A stretch of 64,000 nt of DNA, taken from positions 186,001 to 250,000 of the forward strand of contig NZ_PXYA01000002.1 of the NCBI RefSeq assembly GCF_003841405.1. Reading direction: 5' to 3'. The translations under genes were made by a program, and so were the position numbers. Position 1 is the first letter of the stretch. Each line of letters begins with the position of its first letter. A model generated the notes under the pieces. The model did not search any database, was not told where the DNA came from, and saw only the letters and a program-made list of their open reading frames with translations. Shown in pieces: positions 53,100-61,845 of the stretch. Source of the DNA: Tetragenococcus halophilus subsp. halophilus DSM 20339. GTDB taxonomy: Bacteria; Bacillota; Bacilli; Lactobacillales; Enterococcaceae.

Positions 53100-53815
53100 T
53101 CATAACCACCCTTCAAAAGGGTGGTTTGCTCTGGGGCTATAAGCCCCCAATACTAGCCAGCGTCTCAAGACGCTGGCTTTCACTTTGTTCAAGCCACACT
53201 GGTTTTGTCGCTTTTGCTACCTCTCAAGAGGTGTTTTTATCACTCTCTAACCCTTAAAAGGGTCTGCATATTCTCGAACACTTAGTTTATCTAAGGCCAT
53301 ATCATGTTTTTCTTGCTCTTGAATATATTTCTTGATGGTTGCCTCATTAAGACCCACTGTGCTCACATAATAACCTTCTGCCCAAAAATGACGATTCCCA
53401 AATTTGCACTTCAAATTGGTATGTTTATCAAACATCATCATGGCGCTTTTTCCTTTTAAATACCCCATAAAGCTAGAAATACTTATCTTCGGTGGTATAC
53501 TTACGAGCAAGTGAACATGATCGGGCATCATATGTCCTTCTAGGATTTCTACACCTTTATAACTGCACAATCTTTTGATAATCTCTTGTAGACTTGCTCT
53601 GTATTGATTATAAACAATTTTTCTTCTATACTTGGGGGTGAATACAATATGGTATTGCATAACCATTTTGTATGGGCTAAACTATTTGCTTTGTTAGCCA
53701 ACTGAATCTCTTCCTTTCATTACCATGTAGCCTGAACAACTACATTGTAACGCTAGTGAAGAGATTTTTTTAGTATAACTTTTTCCTTTCCACCCGCATA
53801 GCGGGTGGTTTTTTG
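53100..53815 (-). mobile_element. IS200/IS605-family insertion sequence
   Basis: About 0.7 kb with a single Y1-type transposase and no terminal inverted repeats. Instead each end carries a subterminal hairpin, ACCACCC..GGGTGGT (53105-53125) and CCACCCGC-ATA-GCGGGTGG (53790-53808), as expected for elements moved as single strands. No tnpB is present. The element replaces the 5' part of mtlD, so insertion was accompanied or followed by a deletion. Exact tips cannot be fixed without an empty site. Confidence 0.85.
53247..53702 (-). pseudogene. tnpA: tnpA, IS200-type Y1 transposase with N-terminal frameshift
   Basis: The main frame has the HUH motif HMMPDHVHLLVSIPP, VFTPKYRRKI and the catalytic tyrosine region EGYYVSTVGLNEATIKKYIQEQ. 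The usual N-terminus (ANKANSLAHTKWLC) is present upstream from a TTG at 53702 behind GAAAGGAAG, but in another frame. One A is missing where WLC-K-YHIVFTP should join (TGCAATACC for TGCAAATACC). An internal ATG (53666) could give a product lacking about 12 residues. Activity is therefore doubtful. Confidence 0.8.
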
Positions 53816-53857
53816 TTTCGCACGCTACGCGAGCTCAACCCGGTCTAAAGACTTAAT

Positions 53858-53890
53858 AAAAAGAAGCTAGAATTCATCCAGCTTCTTTTT
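53858..53890 (-). terminator. Terminator of rnjB
   Basis: Perfect 11-bp stem AAAAAGAAGCT / AGCTTCTTTTT just after the rnjB stop. Confidence 0.85.
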
Positions 53891-53897
53891 GTGTACT

Positions 53898-55592
53898 TTA
53901 GGATTTTCTTTTCTTACGTTTTTGGCTTGATTCCATAATTACAGGTAGAATTACAGGTCGTCTTTTGGTTTGTTCAAATAAATAACGACTTAGTTTTTCA
54001 CGAATTTCTTGTTTTAATTTACTCCATTCAAAGTCATTGCTGTGTAAATGCTTGTCAACAATTTCTTCTACAATATCTCCGCCTTCTCTTAAAAGATCTC
54101 GGCTGGCTTTAACATAAACAAAGCCGCGGGAGGTAATTTGTGGCTTTGAAACAATTTGTTTTTTCCGTCGATTGATCGTCACTACAGCAACAAAAACGCC
54201 ATCTTCTGACAAAACTTTCCGATCTTTTAAGACAATATTTCCGATATCGCCTACGCCAATACCGTCTACCATCACATTATCAGAAGGGATAGTACCACTA
54301 AGTGTCATTTCTCCTTCTTTGTACTCCAAGATATCTCCAGGAGCGGTAATAAATATGTGATCTTTAGGAATACCTACAGCCTCTGCTAAATCAGCATTGG
54401 CTATCAAAAGACGATATTCTCCTTGTACTGGAACAAAATATCTCGGTTTTAACAAATTCATCATCAACTGTTGATCTTCAGGATTGGCATGACCTGACAC
54501 ACGTAAATTATCCGAAATATTTTTGACCGTGCCACCTGCTCTATAAATCATGTCCTCGGCTTTAGCAACATAAGTTTCCATTGCAATCGTAGGTGTTGTT
54601 GTAATATAAACCAGATCGCCTTCTTTGATACGTAAAGTTCGATGAGCACCGCTAGCCATTTTTTGCAAGGCTTTGATAGGTTCACCCATCCGACCTGTTT
54701 CTAAAATAATCAGTTGATCATCATTATATTTTTTCATCGCTTTTTGCGTGATTAAAATATCTTCATCTGGTAGTTCCAATTTACCTAATTTCATAGCCGT
54801 ACGAATAATACGCCCGAAATCTTTACCGGTTAAAACAATCTTTCTTCCTGCACGATAAGCTGCATCAATCAACTGTTGTACACGTTGTAAATTACTAGCA
54901 ACACAAGCAACAATAATACGTCCTTCCCAAAAACCGATATTATCGTATACTTCTTCGCCAATTTGTTTTTCAGAAGCAACTGTTTCTGGATTTTCAGCAT
55001 TACTTGACGTACTTAAAAGTGCTAAAACACCTTCGCTTCCAATTTCAGCTAAACGTCCAAAATCGGTACGATAAGATGAAACAGCTGATTGGTCAAATTT
55101 GAAATCTCCAGTATAAACGATATTTCCTTCCGATGTTTTCAAAGAAACGCCCACAGAATCAGGAATCGTATGTGTTGTTGGAAAGAAACTTACGACAGTT
55201 GATTTAAAATCAATCTCGGTATCTTCATCAATTACATGAAATCCTTTGAATTTTTTGGTTGGCTCATAACGATGTACCGACATTTTTGCCAATTCAATCG
55301 TCAATTTTGTCCCAAAAACGGGCGCATCAATTTTTTCTAAAAAATAAGGCAGTGCTCCGATGGCATCTGCGTGTCCATGTGTTACAAAGACTCCGGCTAC
55401 GCGATCCGCATTTTCTTCTAAGTAAGTAAAATCAGGGATGACTGTATCAATCCCAAATAATCCATCTTCTGGATAGCTTAAGCCGCAATCTAACACAAAA
55501 ATATCTTCCCCCACTTCAGCGATATACAAATTTTTTCCATTACCTCGTACACCACTAAGAGGGATAATTCTTATTTGTGCCAAATTTTTCAC
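53898..55592 (-). CDS. rnjB: Ribonuclease J2
   Basis: Metallo-beta-lactamase/beta-CASP ribonuclease of 564 residues that pairs with RNase J1 in mRNA decay and rRNA maturation. The metal site reads THGHADAIGALPYFL where active J1 enzymes have HGHEDHIG. The second metal-site His is Ala, a change typical of the weakly active J2 subunits of Bacillota. Other motifs are DCGLSYPEDGLFGIDTVIPD, beta-CASP region STSSNAENPE..., and VSGHANPEDQQ. A basic tail ends the chain (KRKKRKS). A good upstream space without partner gene suggests it is monocistronic. Confidence 0.92.
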   Translation of the reverse strand: MKNLAQIRIIPLSGVRGNGKNLYIAEVGEDIFVLDCGLSYPEDGLFGIDTVIPDFTYLEENADRVAGVFVTHGHADAIGALPYFLEKIDAPVFGTKLTIELAKMSVHRYEPTKKFKGFHVIDEDTEIDFKSTVVSFFPTTHTIPDSVGVSLKTSEGNIVYTGDFKFDQSAVSSYRTDFGRLAEIGSEGVLALLSTSSNAENPETVASEKQIGEEVYDNIGFWEGRIIVACVASNLQRVQQLIDAAYRAGRKIVLTGKDFGRIIRTAMKLGKLELPDEDILITQKAMKKYNDDQLIILETGRMGEPIKALQKMASGAHRTLRIKEGDLVYITTTPTIAMETYVAKAEDMIYRAGGTVKNISDNLRVSGHANPEDQQLMMNLLKPRYFVPVQGEYRLLIANADLAEAVGIPKDHIFITAPGDILEYKEGEMTLSGTIPSDNVMVDGIGVGDIGNIVLKDRKVLSEDGVFVAVVTINRRKKQIVSKPQITSRGFVYVKASRDLLREGGDIVEEIVDKHLHSNDFEWSKLKQEIREKLSRYLFEQTKRRPVILPVIMESSQKRKKRKS

Positions 55593-55768
55593 CTCTTCAA
55601 TAATTTTATATCTTTTTATTTAACGTTTTTTTCAAACATTTACTAAAAGCAAACGTTCTTTCCGAGCCAAAAACATCCTAGCATAGTATAACACAAAATA
55701 GCCCGACAATACATTTTCGCGAATGATTCCCTTAAAAACTTACTTTTCACTTAATGTTTAAAGGTAAA

Positions 55769-55952
55769 GGATACTACGCCTCGCTCTCGCTCGCCCTAGT
55801 ACTGTTCATCAGCTACTCTTAGCTCCTTTTAGTCGCTGAATCGTAGTGATTCGAAATAAAGGACACTACGCCTCGCTCTCGCTCGCCCTAGTACTGTTCA
55901 TCATCTACTCTCAGCTCCTTTTAGTCGCTGAATCGTAGTGATTCACAGCAAA
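55769..55952. repeat. Tandem pair of 92-bp intergenic repeats
   Basis: Two copies (55769-55860, 55861-55952) about 90% identical. Shared blocks are GGA(T/C)ACTACGCCTCGCTC, CTAGTACTGTTCATC, CTACTC, GTCGCTGAATCGTAGTGATTC. The ends ACTACG and CGTAGT pair. A related reshuffled copy is at 42858-43005. The gap 55593-55768 has a T-rich leader and nothing else recognisable. Confidence 0.88.
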
Positions 55953-55986
55953 AAAACTGATGAAAATATTTCCACCAGTTCTTTTA
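55950..55986 (-). terminator. Terminator of the DASS carrier gene
   Basis: AACTG(G/A)TG stem with T7 on the minus strand, 11 bp after the stop. Confidence 0.75.
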
Positions 55987-55996
55987 ACTAAACGAT

Positions 55997-57412
55997 CTAA
56001 AAACTGAAAATCATCGGTTGTAAGACATAGACTGCAAAAACGATCACAACGATACCAAACATATTTAACCAAAAACCAGCTTTTATCATATCTTTAATCG
56101 CTAATTCTCCAGAACCAAATACAGCAGCGTTAGGCGGTGTTGAAATAGGCAACATAAATGCACAGCTAGATGCCAAGGCAACAATTGCCATAATGCCAAA
56201 AGGTTCTGCGCCGATTCCAGCAGCTAGTCCTACACTGATTGGCATCAACATATTGGAAACAGCTGTATTGGACATAATTTCGGTCATAAACAAAATAGTT
56301 ACAGTCAAAATAACAACGATATAGAAATAATTGAATTGTTCAAGTCTAGTTAACAGCTCGCCAAACCAAGCCGTCAGTCCGGAATCTTCAAAAGCTGCAG
56401 CTAAAGATAAACCACCACCAAAAAGCAGCAGTAATCCCCAAGAAAGATTTTTCATGTCCGCCCACTCTAGAATCCGACCGCCCTTAGTATTTGGGATCAA
56501 AAACATTGCGCTGGCGCCAAATATAGAAATCGTGGTATCCGATAAGGTCCATGGCAATAGACCGCCAAAAATCCACATAAAACCAACAATAACAAAAATT
56601 GTTAAAACACTTTTTTCCTCTGTTGACATTTTGCCTAATTCTTTTAGTTGATCTTGTGCAAATTTAGTGGAAATATTTTGATCTTGCTCTACCTTAAATT
56701 GAAATTTTGTAATATAAAAGTACATAAATACCATTAAAAGAACGGTAACGATCGAACCGAATAAGAACCAATTAGCAAAGGTAATCTCAACGTCCAACAT
56801 GTTATTAGCTACAGCCACTAAAACTGCATTAGGCACTGACCCAATAATCGTTGCCAGTCCGCCAATAGAAGCAGAATAAGCTACGGTCAATAAAAGACCT
56901 TTTGAAAAGTTATCAAAAGACGTTTCATTTAACAAGCGCTTTTCTTTGATTTCTTTAATCAATGCCATCGCAATGGGCAGCATCATTAAAGCTGTCGCAG
57001 CATTAGAAATCCACATTGATAACACCGCGGTCGCAAGTCCTACTGCCAGAATAATACGAGAACAACTTTTTCCTATTAGCGCTATAATCAGCATAGCAAT
57101 ACGTTTATGTAGTCCCCATTTTTCAATAGCTAGGGCAATGGTAAAACCTCCCATATACATGAAAACAATAGGATCGCCGTAAGCCATAGCTGCAGTTGCT
57201 TCATCTGTCCCACCTGTAAGTGGTAATAAAAAAATAGGCAGTAAAGAAGTCGCAGGAATCGGCATAGCCTCTGTTATCCACCAGGTAGCCACCCAGGCAG
57301 TAACAGCTAAAACTGCACGGGGTGCATCTTCCAATCCCGTTAAACTATTCATGAAATAAATTATCGAAAAAAATACTGGCCCTAAAATAAGGCCAACTTT
57401 TTGGAAGTTCAT
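55997..57412 (-). CDS. DASS-family (SLC13) sodium-coupled anion symporter
   Basis: Divalent-anion:Na+ symporter of 471 residues. Family signatures are visible: two SNT motifs (WISNAATALMMLPIA near residue 124, EIMSNTAVSNMLMPI near 379), TWWITEAMPIPATSLLPIFLLPLTG, and the C-terminal SSCAFMLPISTPPNAAVFGSG. Start at 57412 (MNFQKV) is preferred because AGGGG lies 9 nt upstream. Likely substrates are C4-dicarboxylates or citrate; with the malic enzyme at 7744 malate use is possible but not shown. Monocistronic. Confidence 0.92.
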   Translation of the reverse strand: MNFQKVGLILGPVFFSIIYFMNSLTGLEDAPRAVLAVTAWVATWWITEAMPIPATSLLPIFLLPLTGGTDEATAAMAYGDPIVFMYMGGFTIALAIEKWGLHKRIAMLIIALIGKSCSRIILAVGLATAVLSMWISNAATALMMLPIAMALIKEIKEKRLLNETSFDNFSKGLLLTVAYSASIGGLATIIGSVPNAVLVAVANNMLDVEITFANWFLFGSIVTVLLMVFMYFYITKFQFKVEQDQNISTKFAQDQLKELGKMSTEEKSVLTIFVIVGFMWIFGGLLPWTLSDTTISIFGASAMFLIPNTKGGRILEWADMKNLSWGLLLLFGGGLSLAAAFEDSGLTAWFGELLTRLEQFNYFYIVVILTVTILFMTEIMSNTAVSNMLMPISVGLAAGIGAEPFGIMAIVALASSCAFMLPISTPPNAAVFGSGELAIKDMIKAGFWLNMFGIVVIVFAVYVLQPMIFSF

Positions 57413-57650
57413 CTCTACCATCCCCTATGTATCAATCTAACATCAAAAGTAAAAATACTAGAATAAAATTTTTAGTGATAATAGCATACCATATTTCGAT
57501 TTCAAGCAATAGATTTTAATATTATATTATGCAAAAACAAACGTGAATCATTAAAATTTTCATAAAATTCTAATATTTATTGAAATAAAAAAGAGCAGAA
57601 CACTTTTACTAAAAAGCATCCTACTCTCAAATCATTTTAAACCATTATTT

Positions 57651-57790
57651 TTAAATCAGTCGATGACCGCCTTCATTGTGGATAATTTTCCCTGTAACAA
57701 AACTATTTTTCATAAGATAAATCACGCTATCAGCGACATCACCTGCTTGTCCTACCCGTTTTAAAGGAAGTTGTAATGCCAACTCAAAAC
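57651..57790 (-). pseudogene. C-terminal remnant of a short-chain dehydrogenase
   Basis: Translating 57775-57651 on the minus strand gives LQLPLKRVGQAGDVADSVIYL, then MKNSFVTGKIIHNEGGHRLI and a stop, the classic SDR tail. Nothing upstream continues it: a hairpin and the 3' end of another gene follow. It is not a copy of the SDR at 58866, whose tail differs. Confidence 0.8.
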
Positions 57791-57811
57791 TTACTGAAGT
57801 TGAGTTGGCAT
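57776..57811. terminator. Strong hairpin after the Zur-operon ORF
   Basis: Perfect 12-bp stem (ATGCCAACTCAA / TTGAGTTGGCAT). T tract on the plus strand; on the minus strand it follows the 57832 gene stop by about 20 bp. Confidence 0.65.
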
Positions 57812-57831
57812 TTTATTTCGTATTATTCCTT

Positions 57832-58212
57832 TTATCGTTCTGCTAAGTATTCTTTAATTTGTATTACTTCATCATAATCAAATTTACTTTCGGATATTTC
57901 TTGTATTAGTTCTTCTTTAAACCTTATAGTAATCTCCCAAAAGCCATCAATAATTTGAAAGAGCTCTGGGTCATAATTTTTAAAAACAGGATAAATTTCC
58001 AAAAAATCTTCAAAAGAAAGATGCTCATCCTCATAGAAATCTTTGACCCAACCATTCTCTAAGGCATAGTCTGTAGGCAAGCCGTTTTCTGTAAGGATGC
58101 CTTTTTCAACCATCGAACGATACATCTCAGCTTTACTGATTTTTTTTTGTTCATTTCCTTGTGTATAGTATTGTATACTTTGTTCAACTAACGGCGGGTA
58201 GATAATTTCCAT
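57832..58212 (-). CDS. Hypothetical protein, third ORF of the Zur-box operon
   Basis: A 126-residue acidic, helical protein (IIYPPLVEQSIQYYTQGNEQKKISKAEMYRSMVEKGILTENG...). I do not recognise the family. The start at 58212 has GGAG 8 nt upstream, 15 bp after the L32 stop, so it is read with rpsN and rpmF and may respond to zinc. No Cys and only one His, so it is not itself an obvious metal protein. Membership in the operon is inferred from spacing. Confidence 0.7.
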   Translation of the reverse strand: MEIIYPPLVEQSIQYYTQGNEQKKISKAEMYRSMVEKGILTENGLPTDYALENGWVKDFYEDEHLSFEDFLEIYPVFKNYDPELFQIIDGFWEITIRFKEELIQEISESKFDYDEVIQIKEYLAER

Positions 58213-58227
58213 CTTATTCACTCCTCG

Positions 58228-58395
58228 TTATTTAGCCACTTTCTTTCCTTTATAATACCCATTAAGAGATACACGATGACTATGGCGGTATTCTCCTATA
58301 CTTTCGTCAAAAGAAATTTCTGGTTTTGCATGATTTTGATGCGCACGTCGTATCCTCTTTTTAGCTTTTGATGTTTTTCTTGCAGGTACTGCCAT
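58228..58395 (-). CDS. rpmF: Zinc-independent 50S ribosomal protein L32
   Basis: Short frame encoding 55 residues beginning [17 protein letters not shown], the invariant L32 head. The usual zinc ribbon (two CxxC pairs) is absent: the chain has no Cys at all and continues [22 protein letters not shown] to a KGKKVAK tail. It is thus the C-minus form that replaces zinc-loaded L32 when zinc is scarce. GAGGAA precedes the ATG. It is 37 bp downstream of the likewise zinc-free S14. Confidence 0.92.
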   Translation of the reverse strand: MAVPARKTSKAKKRIRRAHQNHAKPEISFDESIGEYRHSHRVSLNGYYKGKKVAK

Positions 58396-58432
58396 TTCCT
58401 CATCCCCTTGTACTATTTGTTTGATTTACAAT

Positions 58433-58702
58433 TTACCAACTAGCTTTTTTTACACCCGGTATTTTCCCTTGGTGCGCTAACTGACGAAATTTAATCCGAG
58501 ACATACCAAACTTACGCATGTAACCCCGTGGTCTACCATCAATCGTATCGCGGTTTTTATGATGATTAGGATTGGAATCTTTAGACAACTTTGCGAGTGC
58601 TTGATAATCACCAGCTTCTTTAAGTTCCTTACGTAAATCAGCGTATTTTGCAATTAATTCCTTTTGTTTATTAGCTTTTGCAATTTTTGATTTTTTAGCC
58701 AT
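58433..58702 (-). CDS. rpsN: Zinc-independent 30S ribosomal protein S14 (long form)
   Basis: An 89-residue S14 without Cys, the long C-minus type (as YhzA/RpsN2), in contrast to the 61-residue zinc-binding form in the spc operon. [22 protein letters not shown] and [18 protein letters not shown] are the family signature. AAAGGAA lies before its ATG. A Zur-type palindrome sits 27-49 bp upstream, so it is expected to be expressed only when zinc is low. Confidence 0.95.
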   Translation of the reverse strand: MAKKSKIAKANKQKELIAKYADLRKELKEAGDYQALAKLSKDSNPNHHKNRDTIDGRPRGYMRKFGMSRIKFRQLAHQGKIPGVKKASW

Positions 58703-58728
58703 AAAATTTCCTTTCTGTTTCCAAGAAT

Positions 58729-58751
58729 TAAAACGTAATAATTACGATTTA
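58729..58751 (-). promoter_or_regulatory. Zur box (zinc-uptake regulator operator)
   Basis: CGTAAT-A-ATTACG (58734-58746) is a perfect 13-bp palindrome, and flanks extend it to 23 bp with one mismatch. This equals the B. subtilis Zur consensus (TCGTAATnATTACGA) but for one T. It lies just upstream of rpsN, where it would block the promoter when zinc is sufficient. Confidence 0.9.
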
Positions 58752-58810
58752 CTAAAATTAGATTAGCATTCTTAAAAATTATTGTCAAGACAAAGTCCCA
58801 GGCCGCTATA

Positions 58811-58841
58811 AAAAAAGGGCAATGAAAAGCTGAAATAGCCC
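58811..58841 (-). terminator. Terminator of the SDR gene
   Basis: GGGC / GCCC short stem (17-nt loop) followed by T7 on the minus strand. Confidence 0.5.
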
Positions 58842-58865
58842 AACATTGCATCGCTAGTTTTATTT

Positions 58866-59465
58866 TTAATAAATTTCGTAACTTTGCCCAGTTTGGATAC
58901 CTTCAACGCTCTTTTTAAACGCTAAAGCTACTTTACTCAGTGGTGTTGGTTCAAAACCTGGGAAAAACATTTTTAAGTCTTTCGAAGATTCCTGAAATAC
59001 TGTAGGACTCACGCTATTTATACGGATTCCTCTAGGTGCTTCAGTGGCTGCTGACTTGACAAAAGCTTTGACTGCACCATTGGCCATTGCAGAAGAAGCC
59101 CCTTGATAGATAGGTTCATCCATAATGATCCCTGTTGTTAACGTAAAACTTCCGCCGTCATTAATATAGTCCATACCAAGTAACACAAGATTTACTTGTC
59201 CTTTTAACTTGCTTTCAATCGTTACTTCATTGAGTTCTGGCGTAATTTTTTCTAAAGGACCAAAGTGTGCATCTCCTGCGGCACTAATCACGGCATCTAC
59301 TTTACCAACGCTTTCAAACATTTCCTTGATACTGATCGGCTTAGTAATGTCTACCTCCACATCAGTATTATGACGCGCAGCTTGGATAATTTCGTGTTCG
59401 GGTTCTAATTCTTTCTTTATCGCTGTTCCTAAAAGTCCTGTAGCTCCAATTAATAAAATTCTCAT
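58866..59465 (-). CDS. Short-chain dehydrogenase, NAD(P)-binding
   Basis: Small SDR of 199 residues starting MRILLIGATGLLGTAI, an atypical GxxGxxG nucleotide motif. It has SAAGDAHFGPL and a shortened catalytic region (TGIIMDEPIYQGASSAMANGAVKAF): the usual YxxxK is not present (Gln-Gly-Ala-Ser-Ser...). This pattern matches the SDR sub-family of about 200 residues annotated as YdfG/UcpA-like or flavin-type reductases. Two ATGs compete: the upstream one (59474) is too near the GAGGAG. It stands alone with own terminator. Confidence 0.8.
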   Translation of the reverse strand: MRILLIGATGLLGTAIKKELEPEHEIIQAARHNTDVEVDITKPISIKEMFESVGKVDAVISAAGDAHFGPLEKITPELNEVTIESKLKGQVNLVLLGMDYINDGGSFTLTTGIIMDEPIYQGASSAMANGAVKAFVKSAATEAPRGIRINSVSPTVFQESSKDLKMFFPGFEPTPLSKVALAFKKSVEGIQTGQSYEIY

Positions 59466-59634
59466 ATAATTCATTTCTCCTCTCTTATTTTTCCTTCGAT
59501 ACTTCGAGTATATAATAAGGATAACAAACAGTAAAACAAGTGGTTTTTGACAAGCGGGTAATAACTTGACATCCCTTGTTTATAAGGTAAGCTATAACTA
59601 ACGCCAGTTTATTGGGGGGGAGTGGCAAACAAAC

Positions 59635-60788
59635 ATGAAGAAAATTATTTTATCGCTATTATTCATTCCAATATTTTTCTTAGTAGCTTGCAATAATGAG
59701 GATACCACCCCAGCAAATACTAGCTCATCTAGCAGTATTTCACATTCGAATGTAAGCGATACCGGTAGTAGTCAAATAGAAACAACTGATGAAACTTCTA
59801 CAACAAATTCACCTGAACAAACATTTCAACAACTAGATGAGATTGTAGGTGTCTGGACTAACAAAGAGGAGGAACAAACTTTTGCAGTGACAAACCGTGA
59901 CTATATGAAAGAAGACAAGAAATACGTCATCACGGGTGTTGATTTGAATAAAGAAGAGGAAAAAGTAAATATGTCATTTCCTGGGATCCTGAATTATTTG
60001 TTGAAGAATATGGGAAACCAAATACCTTCAACCCACAGCCTTTCATGTATGATTATGATAACAAGCAAGATACCCTCAGTACTTCTATCACCTTTCAACG
60101 TCAAAGTAATAGCAAACAAGTTGACTATATAAAAGATAAACTAGCTGGATATGAACCAATCAACTTAGAACAACTATTGGATGTCGATGATCAACACTTA
60201 TTGGCATATTGGTATAAAGCCACTGCTGAATCAGATAAGTTGGAAGAACAATTAGCAACTGTCTACCAGGAAATTTCCATTGATTATCCTGACTTAAAGC
60301 TTTTAACAGACAAGGAATACAAACAATATCAGTCAATTGCTAAAGAAATCGAAGAAAATTCCGACTACTCTTTTTCCGATTTGAATACAGCTCTTCCCCG
60401 AGACATTTATCGCTGGTATACAGAAACGGATAAAAAAGAAGTCACAGAAGAATTATTAGCAAAAATAGAAGATGCAAGAGAACAATATTTTGAAAGAAAG
60501 AATAATAGTAAGCAAGCTTACCTAGAGAAATCAGACAAAAACAAAAACGGAGAAACTAAAAATAGCACCAATGAAGATGCGCTCGATGAAGAGTTGGAAA
60601 AGCATATTCACGAGAAGATCAAAAAAGAGTTTTCCGAGGATATTCCTAAGGACCACATTGTATATGATATGTCCTTAGAAGATGACCATATCAATATAAG
60701 AGTTTACCAGAATCAAGATAAAAAATTGCAATATGAAATAGGTTTTAACTATAATATTGCACGAGACCAACTTACTAAACAAGAATAA
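59635..60788 (+). pseudogene. Lipoprotein gene with a single-base frameshift
   Basis: Begins with a signal peptide and lipobox (FFLVACNN) and a Ser/Thr-rich linker, at first in one frame. After ...VNMSF (about 59980) the coding potential continues in another frame: DPELFVEEYGKPNTFNPQPF and on to residue about 384 (NIARDQLTKQE). One missing T in TTTCC would restore SFSWDPEL. The downstream piece is acidic and helical (DUF4767-lipoprotein neighbours often carry such a partner) but has no recognised domain. The gene is probably inactive, unless this is a sequencing error. Confidence 0.8.
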
Positions 60789-60795
60789 AATACTC

Positions 60796-60841
60796 GCTCC
60801 TCATTATCATTAGGAAAACTTTTTCACTGATAATGAGGAGC
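60796..60841. terminator. Hairpin between convergent lipoprotein genes
   Basis: Perfect 14-bp stem (GCTCCTCATTATCA / TGATAATGAGGAGC), 18-nt loop, weak T tracts on both sides. Confidence 0.65.
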
Positions 60842-60891
60842 ATTCAATTCCGTAAATTAGACAGATATAATTTTTTCAGGTTATTTCATTA

Positions 60892-61704
60892 TTACTGATA
60901 ATCCTGTAATATTTCTTGCCAAGCTTCTTGTGCATCAGTGTCATCCGAAACTTTAAAAGTGTAGTCAGCTTCGATATCTTTTGTGCGACCATCATCGTTA
61001 TATAAACCAAAACCTGCTTGATAAGCTCTGAGCTCCTCCACACTTCCAATTAATTCATAAACAACGCCATTATCGCCTAATAGATACTTATGAATTGGAT
61101 AATCATCATCTGCTTGGCCACCATAATCTCGTCCGCCTCCAACACCTCCGTGAGTTTCGCCAGGTTCTTCATCATACCCGGTAACACCAGAAGTAGAAAC
61201 ATAAAACACGACACCTTTTAAGGCATGAATATCATAAGCATCATAACCCGGTAGTTCCTCTTGCGTTGATTGCTGTTGTACTTGTATTTCTCCATCTTCG
61301 GTTTCAGCGAACCAATCTCCTGAGCCTGAAGCACCATGGTCAAAATAAGTATCTGTCACAGCCATTCCGCCTTCTTCTGCTCGAGGAATCGCCCAGTCTA
61401 AAAACGCTTGTTGAAGCTCATCTTTTTCTTCTTCTGAATATTTTCTAACTGGAATAGTTTCTTGCTCTTCTTGTTTTCCATCAGAAGAAGATTCTGTCGA
61501 ACGACTTGTGGTTGTTTCAGTTGTGACAGATTCGCTAGTTTCAGCTAAACTCTGACTTTCAGTTGATTGATTGATTTCTCCTGAAGTAGAAGTCTCTGTC
61601 GAAATACTCGTATTGGAAACTGTTTCTTCATTATTCTGTGAACAACCGAATAAAACCAATCCAAAGATTACAGCTAACATCGACAAGATATTAATTTTTT
61701 TCAA
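60892..61704 (-). CDS. DUF4767 lipoprotein
   Basis: Secreted lipoprotein, 270 residues. The start is a TTG at 61704, 7 nt after GGAGG, which opens a signal peptide ending in a lipobox (GLVLFGCSQ). A Ser/Thr/Glu-rich linker to about residue 90 precedes a C-terminal DUF4767 domain (EELQQAFLDWAIPRAEEGGMAVTDTYFDH, GVVFYVSTSGVTGYDEEP, HKYLLGDNGVVYELIG). The domain is common in Lactobacillales lipoproteins and has no assigned role. The convergent lipoprotein gene at 59635 is a possible functional neighbour. Confidence 0.88.
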   Translation of the reverse strand: MKKINILSMLAVIFGLVLFGCSQNNEETVSNTSISTETSTSGEINQSTESQSLAETSESVTTETTTSRSTESSSDGKQEEQETIPVRKYSEEEKDELQQAFLDWAIPRAEEGGMAVTDTYFDHGASGSGDWFAETEDGEIQVQQQSTQEELPGYDAYDIHALKGVVFYVSTSGVTGYDEEPGETHGGVGGGRDYGGQADDDYPIHKYLLGDNGVVYELIGSVEELRAYQAGFGLYNDDGRTKDIEADYTFKVSDDTDAQEAWQEILQDYQ

Positions 61705-61794
61705 TTTTTCCCCTCCTTTCAAAAGAGATCGCTTTCTTTCTAGTTTAACAATAGCATAAGTTACTTTTTTGAGCGAATTATATATAACTAAAAA

Positions 61795-61827
61795 AAGCAA
61801 TTAGACGCCAATCACGTCTAATTGCTT
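61795..61827 (-). terminator. Terminator of the fourth opu operon
   Basis: Perfect 13-bp stem (AAGCAATTAGACG / CGTCTAATTGCTT) followed by T6 on the minus strand. Confidence 0.9.
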
Positions 61828-61845
61828 ACTTTTTGAAGAAAAGTG

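Noticed and set aside
53790-53815. Rho-independent terminator for an upstream gene
   Set aside because: The GC-rich hairpin with T6 is better explained as the subterminal palindrome of the IS200-type element, since no plus-strand gene ends there.
56331-56651. Antisense frame of 106 codons within the DASS carrier
   Set aside because: Shadow of a real membrane protein gene.
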